Below are positions 34,460 to 47,659 of a DNA stretch of 64,000 bases, piece by piece (position 1 is the first letter of the stretch; every line of letters begins with the position of its first letter). The DNA is from Nyssa sinensis (lineage: Eukaryota > Streptophyta > Magnoliopsida > Cornales > Nyssaceae): the NCBI GenBank assembly GCA_008638375.1, contig CM018051.1, forward strand, positions 10,089,387-10,153,386. Reading direction: 5' to 3'. The translations under genes were made by a program, and so were the position numbers. The notes beneath the pieces were generated by a model that searched no databases, was not told the origin of the DNA, and worked only from the letters and a program-made list of their open reading frames with translations.

Positions 34460-36335
34460 TAAATGTCTGAGGGGGATGAATAGGAAATTTCTACGTCATT
34501 TAGGCTTCTTTTGTATTATTGTTTTCTTAAGCCTAAGCGAGTGATATTCAATTAGTTCAAGCCCTAGTTTTTCTTGGTGCGATAATTTATTGCTAGGAAG
34601 TGGCTTTGAGTTATCTTGACAAATTTACCTACTTGCTAAGCTCTATTACTTTATTAGTTAAGTTCCAAAGTGATTTTGAAATTATTTCAATTACTCAACT
34701 AATTCAAAGTCACACAATCAATTGATCTTAGTGTTTGGTTTAAACATGTGATGGCTTGTTATTTTTCCTTGTGGTGGGTTAAGCTATTGGATTGCTTCTT
34801 GTAAAGATTTTAACTAATTTCAATTAAAAACAATCTAATTTGAACATTCATGCATTCACCACAATACTATTTGATTGAAATATACTTGATAAATATGCCA
34901 AATATTTAATTTAATCAATCAAATTGTTACCAACCATTCTTTTGTATAAACAATAAAACATATGGTGGTTGTTAAGACTATTCGTCCACAAGTATTGGCT
35001 AATATGTGAGACAAAACTATTACTAAGTTGTAAAGTTCACCAAATTATTGAGTTTAGAGTCCTTAAGCCTTGTGATCATTGAAAAACGTGCTTACTTCTA
35101 GTTAAAGGCTATCTTATTTCCGCATGACTCTCACATACTCATATGACAAAGGATTGGTAAGCACTTGATGAGTTTGGATTGGATCTATCTCACACACACA
35201 CTTTCATGTATTTAGTTTGATTTACTATTTTAATATGTGAAAGTATATAGTGAAGATGGTTCAATGAATAATAGTAGCTTCACTCAACTATGCCTTATAC
35301 TTAATATTATTTGACAAGTGAGTTATTATACTTCATTGACTTAATCCAAGAAATAATGAGGTTTTTCACAGTATTCGTTCGAAACGAATCATGGGTTCGT
35401 TCACACAAATCATGAATTCGTTCGCACGAATATTACCATTATGTTTTTCTTATATATTAACAAAATATTCAGTTCAATCTTTCAATCGAACGAGTTTTTC
35501 AGAAACCCATTCATGGGATATTCGTTCGAACAAATGTTCTAACGAATTCTTCAATAGCTTGCAAATCACATTCGTTCGATAGTTTGTTCGAACGAATTGA
35601 GGTTCGTGCGAACAAACACCCAATTCGTGAGAACAAATGTCATGCAGATCAGTTTCCTAATTGGACTTAAATAGTGTAATTTCCTTTCCAAAACCTATCC
35701 TATATAAGAATTTGATTCCTAGTTCATGGGGGACTTTTAGGCTGCTATCAAAGAGAGCTTCTAAATTTTTCAAAAGTATTTTTCTTCATATGCATATTAC
35801 AGACAGATCAAATCTTTGAAGAAAGAACCTAAATTTCATCTTCTACATTAGTTCTTAGAGTACAAGCTTGTGGATTTCAAGTTTGTGCAATCGGCAGAGT
35901 TCGAGATTGCGTGGAGTTCACAATTATGCTTGGGTTGCCATTCGTGGACTTCAAAGTGGCAGATTCGCTTGGGGTACTTGAGGATTCGAGTTTGAGAAGA
36001 TTCAGATTATCAACAAGGCTTGAAGGAACTAAGTCTGAGTTATACAAAGTTTGTAATCATCAAACCTCTTCTAGTAGGATTCACATCTAGGTCAGCACCC
36101 TAGAGTTTTCCAAAGCAGATTCAGTTAATCTGTGGCGGTTTCCTCGTCAACAAATTCGGTGCCTTGTCTCTATCTTTTTACTATCACTTTATTTATTATT
36201 GTTATAGTTTATCATTGCATGTCACTGAATTTGATTACACCCACTAGCAAGTGAATTCTAGCATAGTTAAAGAAATAATTTTTATTAGTTATTGAGACCT
36301 ATTCACCCCCCCTCTAGGTCTAATTCTTGACATCT
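34460..36335. mobile_element. Worn element with inverted GGGGGATGAATAGG ends
   Basis: CTGAGGGGGATGAATAGG (34466-34484) and its inverted counterpart CCTATTCACCCCCCCTCTAG (36298 onward) bracket about 1.85 kb. The right motif resembles sequence near the ends of plant LTR retrotransposons. No coding domain is left, so the class is uncertain. Confidence 0.4.
35371..35640. repeat. Cluster of ATTCGTTCGAACGAAT-type palindromes
   Basis: At least eight exact or near copies of TTCGTTCGAACGAA or its halves (for example at 35373, 35396, 35417, 35520, 35572 and 35586) lie within 270 bp. Confidence 0.75.
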
Positions 36336-36339
36336 AGAC

Positions 36340-38235
36340 ATAGATTGGACCTCTCAGTAGTCAATTCAATCATTCAATCATCATTCAACATATAAGTGAA
36401 CAAGTTAATACACAATGAACACATAAATTTTTATAGTTGTTCGGCCAATCCCCTACATCCACTCCTGACCCCAATCCAAGTTTTCAATAAAAGGGGGTTT
36501 TCAAAGTTCATCCCAATAAGCTTTGCAATTGTAGGTTTTGTACCTACGACAACCTAACAACCTACCTAGTGAATTAATCCTAGGATTTGTGTAAGTTTTC
36601 AGCTATGGCTAACTTTCAACTAGGCCTAATTAAGGAACAACCCTAGTTAGCATGGTGTTCTAATCATTATTTTCATTTTAATTTTACACTAGCGTAGGTC
36701 AACGAGCTTTATATGTGGTTGACAATGGCTTCCTGAAAACTTTTCTATAGTCAACCATAGCAAAGCTTGGTCGATGAAGTTGCTAGGAGAGCAAACCTTC
36801 TAAACAAACTGGACCACCCATGGTTGATTGTGACGAGGCCTAGTCGACCAAGTCATGGCTTGTGACATTCTGGTCCCCATGTTGTCAACCACGGCTTAGC
36901 CTAATCAACCAGGGATCTTCCTACTAGGATTTTACCCTTTCTTTTGTGAATCAACACCTGTGGTTGGTCACTCCAATTCCTAAGGGGCTTTTCTCAAACC
37001 TATATGACACCCTAGATGGTCTTCTAACCCTAGTTTAGGTTTTATAACCCTGAATGGTTAGTCCTTCGACTTCTTTCGTAGCCAACCTGAATAAAGAAGT
37101 AAAGGCTTCACTGAGTGTAGTGTTAGTAGTGTAGGAGAATTACCAATTAGCCAATACAGGCACCACATTGTCATCTTTACACATATGGTATAGTATTCAG
37201 AGGTATATGTGGCTTCAAAAAGTAGTAATTGAGTGAAAGATGGTGGCAGGCTCAAGTTGACAATGAAGAAAGAAAAGTAGCCCCAAAAATTTTTTAAAGA
37301 TCGATAGAAAAGCACATTAAATGAATGTTACGAAAACCAATCATCAAATGGACATTAATGATGTTATGATTTGTTAAAAAGCAACTTATCTAAAAAAAAA
37401 TTATTTGTTAAAAAGCAAAATCAATGGTGTCTACGAAATAATGTTGAGCTACTGGTTAAGAAAACCAATCAGCTTATGGACACTAATGATGTTGTGATTT
37501 GTTAAAAATCAAATCAATGATTTCTAAGAATTAACAATGGTGGAGGCATATCTAGGAAGAGGTTCCCTGGTGTATTTTTGTTCCGGAGATCTCCAAAAGA
37601 GGACAGGCGATGGTTAACCCTCCAACCGATTGTGTGCTCAATCATGGTCACTCTGGTAATTGAAACCCTTGTGTGAATCGGCAAACTGGGAGAAAGAGGG
37701 AGGGAGATAGAGAAAGAGTGTCGTGCGAGAGAGGGAAAGGAGGAGGGAGGGAGTGGTTCTGGTTATTGACTTCAATACCACCTGGCATGGTAGGATTTGC
37801 TCAGCTACCAATATAAATATATTTTATATTTTATATATAGAGAAGGAGAGAGAAACTTCATTCTTGGGTAGTCAGAGAAGGAAAGGATCTGCTTAGGAAT
37901 CTGCTCCAGAATACAACAGGAAAAAAAAGAGAGAGAGAGATCAAAATTTTCTATATTTCTGACTACTACAACTGCTGGCAAACTAGTGATGACTCCATTT
38001 TTGCAAACCAACTAGGTTCAAATGCAAAAAGGATAGAATAGTAATCTTATAACATTGTGTAACTAGGGTTCAAAATCTTTGTCCACGAATAATAGAATTA
38101 TAGTGGGCCTTTGTCGGAATTCGCTGAACAGGTTAATCAAACCCTAGGGTGATTTTTTTTGTATCTCAATTGCAGCAATTAACAAGAGAATTTGAACGGA
38201 AGTCGAGTAAAAATGAAAGAGAGGGAGAAAAATAC
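36340..38235. other. Spacer with repeat debris
   Basis: Motifs of the GGTCGACCAAG / GTCAACCA type at 36700-36930 look like retrotransposon LTR debris. A diverged direct repeat with GAAAACCAATCA and ATGATTTGTTAAAAA lies at about 37330-37395 and 37460-37520. Confidence 0.45.
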
Positions 38236-38340
38236 CTTTAGATTTGACCATCGATGGAGAGCACGAAAACGGAGCAATTGCTTAGGATCTAGCAGTGTGG
38301 GCTGACGAGTTGCAGAACTACCTAACAGTCTCAGTTTGAT
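38236..38340 (-). other. Candidate 5' untranslated first exon of the twin-CX9C/RMC1 transcription unit
   Basis: On the minus strand a GC-richer, promoter-proximal-looking stretch ends in TCTAAAG|GTATTTTT, a good donor at 38235. Joined to the acceptor at 33635 it would give a leader with a 7-codon upstream ORF (ATGGTCAAATC...TAA). The start of this exon is a guess, and other leader exons are possible. Confidence 0.35.
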
Positions 38341-38399
38341 CTATCCCACTCCGTTTTTTCTCCCTTGCTAAATTATCGCTTTGCTATTCGCGCTCCAGC

Positions 38400-40317
38400 C
38401 ATGAATTTGAAACCATCCCCCAAAAGGTTTTTTTTATTTTGTCCTTGGATCACGCAATTTTTATTTAGAAAAATATTTTATGCTTTGGATTAAGAAATTT
38501 GTAGGAAAAAAATGGGAGAGAGAATTAAATAAATATTTTGTATGAATATTTAAGTAGAATAGTAAAAGTAAAGATTTTAGAGAGATTTGGAAAGAAAAAA
38601 ATAGCATTTTTCTAATTTGGAGATAAAATAAATTTTTTTAATTAATTTTTAAAATTATCAAACATACGTTTAAATGTTTGTATTAAAATTTAAAATTTTT
38701 ATATTAAAATAAATTTAATTATCAAATAATTCATACATTTTATTTTATTTTCTCTCTTACTGATTATTAAAACAATAAATAATTCTTTTATTATCATTTC
38801 TCTCCCACTAACTATTAAAATAATAAATAGTTATTTTATTCTCATTTTCTTTTTGTAAAGATTCAAACAAGTTAAAGACTGATATTTTCTTTTCTTTTCT
38901 TGTATTTTCTCTTTCATTTTAATTTTTTTTTCTTCTCCGAGACTTCCAAACAAAGACTTTTAATGTTTATGATTTTATATTTATGTTTTTATGCGTGGCT
39001 GTTCTCTCACACTATGTGAGACCATCATCTTGAGCCTTGGATGGCTAACTCGAATTCGATTTAAATTTTTTAGTATTTAAATTTTATTTTATATATTTTG
39101 GATTAGGTTTGAATAAAAGAATTTAAGTCTAATATAAATTAAAGTTAGATTTGAATTAATAGTCTGAAACTTTAAAAACCTGAATTGGAATTTAATATTT
39201 TATATATTATATTTTTATACTTAAATTATCCACTATTAAATTATTAGTAATTTCTTACCATAATTACTATTATGTGAAAAAGGTGAGTCCAAATAACCAT
39301 GATGGAAGCTGGATTGATGGTGCCCTAAAAATAAATTTTATTTATTCGACTTGTATACAACCAATTATTTCATAATTAATAATTATGAGAGATTAAAAAT
39401 TTATTAATTATTATAATTATTAAGTTTTTTCACACTTTCATTAATCAGTAAGTATTTTTTATGTATAAATAGTTTTGGATCCAAAAATGAGATATTATAT
39501 ACAACTTTTTAATAGTATTTTGATTTTTATAAAAAAAAATGCGTATAATGTTTAATTTCAAGCATAAAAAACTATTGATGTCATTTTCAAGTAAATAAGT
39601 TGTGTTTTTTGATGTCATAATTTTTTTTACTTAAAATATTTTTTATTTAAATTAATAAATATAATTATCAAAACATGTCATAAATAGAATATGTGTAAGT
39701 GTGTGTGAGTGCGTGTATATATATATCTAATAGTTAATGCTATTAATTTTTTAAAAAAAAATTTAATTATTAAATAATAAAATTATTAATTACTCTTCAT
39801 AAAATCAAATTAGTTTCTTAAAAATTTACTAATTATTAACTTATTAAATATTATTTATAAGAGGGTCAAGTATAGTGACATAAGTTTATAAATCATGATT
39901 TGAAAAAACATTTTCTTGATTAAATTCATTACTTTAAGAAACATTTGTATTAATGATTTTGCTAAAAATTAAAATTGTTAGCTGAAGTGGCAATTTCAAT
40001 TACTGAAAATAGCAATTAAACTCGTATTTTCATGCTATAGATCAAATAAATGACTCCATTACTACTTTTATATGAAAAAACCATTTTTAAATGAAAAAAA
40101 TGTTACCTATGATGGATTTTTTTCGATAAAATATATAACTTATATATATAGTGCCTTTACATGCATTTTTATTTTAGGAAAAATGTTAACTATAATGGAT
40201 CTTTTTATTATATTTAACTCACCAGCTTATATCTAGAAGTAAGAAAATAGCATGAAAAAAATGATTACATATAAAATTACTCATTCTTTTTTAAAAAAAA
40301 AAAAAAAAAAGAAAAAG
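38400..40317. other. AT-rich spacer, nothing recognised
   Basis: No gene-like pattern or clear repeat ends. Confidence 0.6.
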
Positions 40318-40700
40318 ATAAATTACACTGATCTCTCTTAAGCTTTTCAAAATTACACAAATCTCGTTTATTTTTTTTGATAAACTATACTGACCTCTCT
40401 TCTAGTCCTTTTTTAAAAAATGACAAAATTACCCCTCTTAATTTTTTTGGAATTTTTTTTTAAAATTTTGACAATTTTTTCTAACTTTTTTTAAATATTT
40501 TTTTCATTTTATATAAAATTAAATTTTAAATAAATAATTTATATTTTTTAGCTAAAGAAGATTCTAATTAATATTTATTTGAAAATGAAAAAAAATTGGT
40601 TAAAAGTTTTTAAAAAAATCATAAAAGAGGCAATATTGTCATTGTTTAAAAAAAAAAAGTATAGAAGGGAATAAATTTTAAAGACGATGTGTAATTTATT
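40318..40700. mobile_element. ATAAATTACACTGA-family TIR element, copy 1
   Basis: Left end ATAAATTACACTGATCTCTC; right end GTGTAATTTATT in inverted sense. The inside shares motifs (TGACCTCTCTT, ATTTTGACAATTTTTT) with the copies at 47228 and 60117. Confidence 0.6.
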
Positions 40701-41843
40701 AAAAAAAAAAACCAAAAAAAGGTTTCCAATGTCATCCCATATATGGCATGTCATGATTGCCATCAACTGCTAAGCCTTTCAAACGTAGGGTTCGTATCTT
40801 AGCATTAGGCTGGAATCTTTGGGCTCTGATCCAATTGCCTGATACCAGCCCAAATTCTATTTCAAACTTCAAATGGTCTTTTTTTTTTTTTTTTTAAGAG
40901 TTCATAGAAAGATGAAAATTATCCACCATTTACACTCAGAACATATTAATTTTACAAGTTCTTTAATTATTCTGTGATTAAAAAATTTCTCATCTAACTA
41001 AGTTACTATGTATATTGAAGAGTATTTCAAAAAAGCTTTGAAAATTTTAAAATTCAATAATGTGTAAAATATATATCCAATTTTAATAAAATTCATATAT
41101 TTGTGCTCTAAAAATCAAGATCTGTTATACAAAATTAATATAAACTATGAAATTTTGAAGAAAAAAAATTGCTCAAAAACAATAAAAATTTGTTCCAACG
41201 AAACTATAAAATTTTACATAATTTTATAAAATCGAGAGAATTCTCAATTGTTATTAGTTTTATTAGGCTTTGGGTCATGTTTAATGTTCAAAATTGACTT
41301 TCAAAAGTGTAAAAATTTGTCAACAAAAATTAATATTTGAAGCACGTACGGTAAATTAAAAACTCACTAGTTATAAAACTATAAAATTTTACACTATTTT
41401 AAAGTATAAAATCTTATAATTTTATAAAATTTACATATATATACATATATATATATATAATAAGATCACATAATATAATAATAGAACTATAAAAGTAGGC
41501 ATGTTTCATATAATATAATAATAAAAATAGGAAAAATGATGACGTACGGTGACAAAACTTTCGTATTTATATTAAGTAAAATAAAATATACACGTACAGT
41601 GATGAATGACCCATCCCCATTGGAGAACTCCTTAACGTAGTTTCCTGATTGTGGGCGGGGTCTGTAATTGATTTAATTAACTTCCATTTTAGTGAACCAT
41701 GGAGAGAACCCCCAAAAAATATCATCAGAGCCGGCTTGTGCTATCAAGGCCCATGATATCCAGCCCTGTTATCCAAAATCAACAGTGGGCTGGCTTGGTT
41801 TTCAACGCCCATGTTGTCCGGTCCCCGATTAGTTAATTATAAC

Positions 41844-42336
41844 TAAGAGTGCAAGTTGAGCGAGTTAGACTCCTCGAGTTGAATCATGTTCAATTATAAT
41901 TCAAGTTTTAAAATAATTAATTTGAGTCTAATTTGAATCCTGAACAATCTAACTCTGAGTCCAATTCAAATTAGTATTGGGTTCAACTTCGAACTTGATT
42001 ATTAATTCAATTTTAAGATTTTATTTATGATTTTTTTTAATAAATTACTGACTTTTTTTTTTATTTTGATTATATACTTAAAAGCTTTCAATAATTTTTC
42101 TCAATTTTTCCTTCTAAAAGAGATAAAAAAATTGTTAAGATAATTCATGCAGCATAATTTAATTTTTGAAAAAATGTTAATATTCAATAAATTTTTAAAA
42201 TTATAAAAATGTGAATAGTAATTATTGCAATAAATTTTATTAATCTAGTGGTGGATAATTAAACTATAAAAAAAATAATTTATAAAATATTGAATTCGGG
42301 TCAGACTCGGGTTGACTTGCTCAAGTTGCACCTCTA
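41844..42336. mobile_element. 493-bp hAT-type MITE
   Basis: Perfect 8-bp duplication ATTATAAC (41836-41843 and 42337-42344). Termini TAAGAGTGCAAGTTGAGC and, inverted, TAGAGGTGCAACTTGAGC. AT-rich centre, no ORF. Confidence 0.92.
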
Positions 42337-42344
42337 ATTATAAC

Positions 42345-45300
42345 TGGTTTTCATAATTTTCTATTTACAGAGAAAAATGTTTTACGTCCCACTATATTTA
42401 GTCTATTTGCAGTTCACCTCATATAAGAGTTGAAACTCACTTTATCTAAGAGGGTAGGCTACAGGTGAGCTAAATATGATGATACATAAAACATAACTCG
42501 TTAACAAAATAAATGTATATTTTCATGTCATTGCCTAATACAACTAGCAAAGTTTCAACTACCTAATGTAATACGTAATTTGAGTTGACAAATATTGTTC
42601 TTCTCAAATTTTTCTTTTCAGAAGTAAAATTTCAACTGATGTGACAATATTTTATACGATACACATCGCATCATGAAATAATACATAACGCACCATTTGA
42701 AAAACTACTTTTTAGTTAAATAATTTTTTTTTGGTTAGTGTAGACTTTTCCATTTGAGTTTGAAAATTCAAGTTTTACAAAAATATATACTAAGCACGCG
42801 AGCCTTATGCACTGATCAATATAACCTTTTATCTTCAGTTCAGCAATCTAACTCTAAATTTGCAAGCAGTTTCTTTTTTTCTTATTTTTTTTGGTATAAT
42901 TAGTTCAAGATAAGAAGGTTGGTCCCTTTATATCTCTCTGTCTGGTCATCAATCAACCATAACTAACACCATCTTTCAATTTTTACATTCATAACCAGTT
43001 GAGCATCTGCCATTTTCTTTCAACATCTAGGGCAACATTGCACCACATCAGAAAATTATGCTTATCCAATTGCTTTGATTTGGACTTAATAATCTTCTAA
43101 GAAGAATCAGCCATTAAACTATTGGATTTGAACTCATGTTCTCTACTCCACAGGTAACTACAACTTAATGCCATGATTTCACACACGTGCACACACACAC
43201 ACATATTTCTAGATATTGGTCAAGACTAGTTTCATTGCAACTAATTATCCTAATGTTAACTGAAAAAAGATACTTGCTCTTAAAATAGTTTCAAGTTATC
43301 GATTTAACATTTGATATTATTTTATATGAGCTTCCTCTTATATTTGAATCTGTATCCTCAAACTTAAGAAAATTCGAGCATTTTACGAATACATGAAAGA
43401 GTGCTACTCTAATTTTTATCAAATTAGTAAGATACAACAGAAACTGATCAACGTAGGGTAGTGTGAGAATGCAATCTTGCTTTATAATTTGGTTAAGAAT
43501 TTCCAATCAAAAGGCTTGATATAGGTTGTCTTGCAAAGTTGTTGAATGGCTAAAAAAAGCTAATATGAAGGAATGGCTCAACCAAAATGCATCAAAATCA
43601 AGGACACTATCAGCCTCCCCTGACTTGTAACAAATATACCTTTCTAGAATTGGCAAACTGAGGATGCAAGAAAAAAATCTTAGTGTGTGAGGAAGAAGAA
43701 TTGTTTCCATAGGCTACCATATATATATATATATATATATATATGTTCACCTTTTTAATTATATTTGTCTCTATGTTTTGGAGGGTGCCATGCTTTTCGT
43801 AAGGCAGTGGCCATCAAGGGCCCTAGTGTTCTACTCACTGGAAGAAAAAGTCGAGAAGTTTATGTGGAGGAAGTAGTGCAAAAGAAGATAAAAACACAAG
43901 ACACATGGGAGAGTACTTGGTTAGGACCACCTTGATGATGCCAAAGAACATTAGTTATCAAGGTAAGTACCATGACCCACCAAGTGCATGGACACAACTT
44001 CTCTCTTTCTCTCATTCATCTTTATGTGGGGGCTACTCAAATAAGTACCAATCATGAATATAACAACTGTAAAACATGATGCAAACTGTGTCTAGTCACT
44101 AAGTCACCCATGTTACATTGCCAAGGAGAGGAGAATTAAAGTAAATGCCAAACTTGGTGAGAGGGCTTCCTTAATTAATTGAAAAGCCAAGTAAAATATT
44201 TATATAGGAAGGATTTTTTTTAATGATCAACCCTGGAACTAACTCTACTAATTGTAATCTTCGGTCATGTGACCTAATCGTAAATTGAAACTTTTTTTTA
44301 TAATTATTTTACACAAACTTTTGCTCGTGGAGAGGATACTCCAAAAAAAGCTCCTTAAAGTATTGAACTAGGAACCATACAATTTTCTTGTGCTACCCTT
44401 TGGGGTATATAGGGAAGGATGTTGATAGAGTCAATAGTGTTATTTCCATGCACTTAATTGGCCACCCATAACTTCTTCTAAATGAGAAGTTATAGGTTCA
44501 AATCTCCCTCCTTTTAAGGAGGATACAGGACCAATTTTTCTCTTTTAATCATAAGATTAGATTGAACTTGTCTGTCTCAAACCCCATGTTAGAATAACTT
44601 CTGTGATAGTGATAATTAGAATAGTTAAAAGTTCTTTGATATGTGATATATGAATTCTGTCATATTCTTTGTATTTTAAAAATTTATTATACCATTGCCA
44701 TAATAATAAAAAAAGGAAGTACGTTAGAATAGAGCCTTAATTAAGGGAGCTGATATTGACAATTGGTTTTTTTTTTTATTGTTTTAAACTAATGAAATGG
44801 AGAAATCATTCATTGAAAAAGGCATTCTTGTTGTATATAATCAATTTATGGTTTTGGAAAAAGACATCCCTAATTACCCAGATAATAAAAAAGTTTACAG
44901 TATTCATGGTTGAAAAAATGGCTGTGATTTTTTCTTATTGCTATGCTCGTATGGTAAAATGCAAAAGAAGCCGTTAACCCTAATCTCTCATGTCAACATC
45001 TGAAATCAAAGATATGGACCATTTGACAGGGATTGAAGTAAATGGGGGAACATTATTCATGTGAACCTCGTTAACTTGCAACTACCAAATTTCAGATACT
45101 ATGGTTGTAGTACTTTAATGTCAAACTCAAATAACATATAAAGATGAATCTCTGTGTGTGTGTGTGATTCACACATTATTATTTCTCATGAAAATAACTA
45201 AACACATTGGCCATACTAATTATGTAAGAATGGGAAGTTTCAAATCTTTGATCCAATTTTCAATGCAACTATCTCCTCCTATTCGAAAAAAGGGGAAAAA

Positions 45301-47227
45301 AAATCAAGTGTGACATAGAATTTCTTGCAAAAATATGAACATCTGTACATGGAACTTGCATTTCATCTTAATGTTTGGCCAATCAATCACATCTTCAATT
45401 TTTCATATTCAAATTACAGATTTTAAATGTTGCATCTTTATTCTTGTAATACCCAAAATGGCTACGGTTGTCTTTTTTCCCATTTTAATCATGGGCTGGT
45501 TAGCTCTACCACATATGATCAATACTGTTGTGACAGAAGAAACAAACACATTCATGATCGAGAATTTCAAATCCTTTGAAAATCTAAGGACAGCGATATT
45601 TCACCGACAATATATTCCATGGAAAATTCAATGAATATAGACCAAAACTCGAATTTTTCTATCCACACGAAAGGGATTTGATATCGGTAGTGATTTGTGA
45701 CCATGATTTGCAAGTTTTTCAATTTTGTTGTAGTTTAACCAATTTTGTTCAATTTTTTGTGCAATTTATTAAAAAATAAAGTAATATTCCAAGATCCATC
45801 TACTTGTTGAAAAGACTAAGCGGGTGTTTGGCCCCACGTATTCAACTAAAAAAGCAGCCAGTAGTCGGAAGTTTTTGGAAGCTACAAATACCAACTTCGT
45901 GAGAATCTCGGTAAGTCTTTTACTGTGATTTTCGGTTTCCAACCGGGGAGCCAAACGAGCTCTAAATCAAATGGCCATTAGCTCGTTCTTATAAAAACTT
46001 GAGCTTCACAAATTATTGCCCTTAAATTGAAATATAACATATATATTTACTTATGTATGTATGTAGGTGTATGCATGTGTATGTGTGTATGTGTAGGAAC
46101 AAGAAAGGGACCAAGGATATCACTAGGTTGAAAGATGCCTCCCACAGTTTTAATGCAACATCTGAAAGAAGCCTAATGTGGTCCATACTTTGAGTTCCAG
46201 ACAACAATGATCATTACCCATCAAGCTTTTAAAGAGTTTGAAGAGCTATATATAATTATTACTTATATTGACAGTTTAAAGGTATTTACATGTAGAAAAC
46301 CCATCATGGTCATGAGTTAACCCCAACGCATGTTGACATGTGTTTGATCTTTCAAATGAGAAATGGTGGGCTCTGATGTTCTCATCTCCACTTGCATTGG
46401 TTTTTCTTCCATCCACATTCTTCATTTCTGTTCTCATCTGCAAAAATATCAAGTTAATTTGGCCTAGTAAACTTATAAATGAGAAGTCCCATGTGATGAA
46501 AAGGCCAAGAGGAATGTCTGAAAACTTTTTTCTATTCATATTAAAAAATCTTTAGCTCAAATCTCTGCAGTTTAACTGCAGATTGAATTCTAGAGTATCA
46601 ACCAACGAAAATGCATCCAAGTTTCATGTGCTCTCATTCGATGGAAAAATATTCAATGGTCCCAACACAATGGTTCTAGCGACCATATATATGTATTTAC
46701 TGTATACTGTTGCTGATTATTCAACTGACCTTGAGACCATGGTCGTGTCATTTGATAGGTTTCTACTCTCCATATATAGACAGTTATGGAAACTGGCTTA
46801 ACGTTTAGGTAAGGCTTTGGGTGGCACATTTAAACACACTTTGGTGTGGTGGTAATACAACCCAGTGGATTATAAAGTGGGTATATTAGAGCGAGTATTG
46901 TTAAAACGGATGTTTTCATTCGATTTTTCTTATTTTTGGACACAAGATGATAGAACTTACATGCATGTATTATACTTAGATCCCACCACTTTGTATACAG
47001 GAGTGTAAGAAAAAACCTGTTATATATGTTTAGTATTTTCTTATTAAAGCGCTTTGATTGTTTCTTAAATAAACAAACGAGATAGAAAAAATGAATACAT
47101 TTCACTTTTAAGCATAGTTAACTAAAAGTTAGTTATTGACATTGAGATTTTATTTGAGATGGTAAAGTCTTTTTTAACTCAACATGCATGCACACCGAGG
47201 TAGAATCTCTCTTGCACTAAAAAAAAT
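42345..47227. other. AT-rich spacer, nothing recognised as a gene
   Basis: Contains an (AT)13 microsatellite at 43718-43744 and short dispersed-repeat motifs. A stretch near 44300-44345 (CACAAACTTTTGCTCGTGG) recurs in altered form near 48400. No ORF shows a recognisable domain. Confidence 0.55.
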
Positions 47228-47657
47228 AAATAAATTACACTGATCTTTCCTGAGATTTTTAAAATTACACTGATATCTCTTATTTTACCTGATAGACAAC
47301 AAAAACTTCATTCAGTCAATTTTTTTTTTTAGTTTTGACCAATATTTTTTGTGATTTTTTTTATTTTCAAATAAATATCGATTAAAATATTAAATTAATT
47401 TTTATGTAAAATTAAAATAAGTTATTTACCTTAAACTTATTTTTATATAAGATAATTTTTTAAAAAACAATTAGAAAAAATTGTCAAAATTGAAAAAATG
47501 CAAAAAAAAAAGGGGAAATATTTTTATTATTTTGAAAAAAAAAATTCTAAAAAGTTGTATTTGTAATTTGTTAATAAAAATAGAAAGGTTCGTATAATTT
47601 CAAAAACCTAAAAAAAATTAATATAATTATCAAAACTTCAGCGAAAGTCCATGTCAT
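47228..47657. mobile_element. ATAAATTACACTGA-family TIR element, copy 2
   Basis: Left end AATAAATTACACTGATC; the right side ATTAATATAATTATCAAAAC with GTCCATGTCATTTT matches the right end of the 60117 copy in worn form. Confidence 0.5.
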
Positions 47658-47659
47658 TT

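Noticed and set aside
43291..43710. Two adjacent minus-strand ORFs of about 70 codons
   Set aside because: No domain, no splice-compatible junction between them and no conserved pattern that I recognise.
44493..44520. tRNA-like B box (GGTTCAAATCTC)
   Set aside because: No A box or cloverleaf could be formed around it; probably an old SINE or LINE trace.
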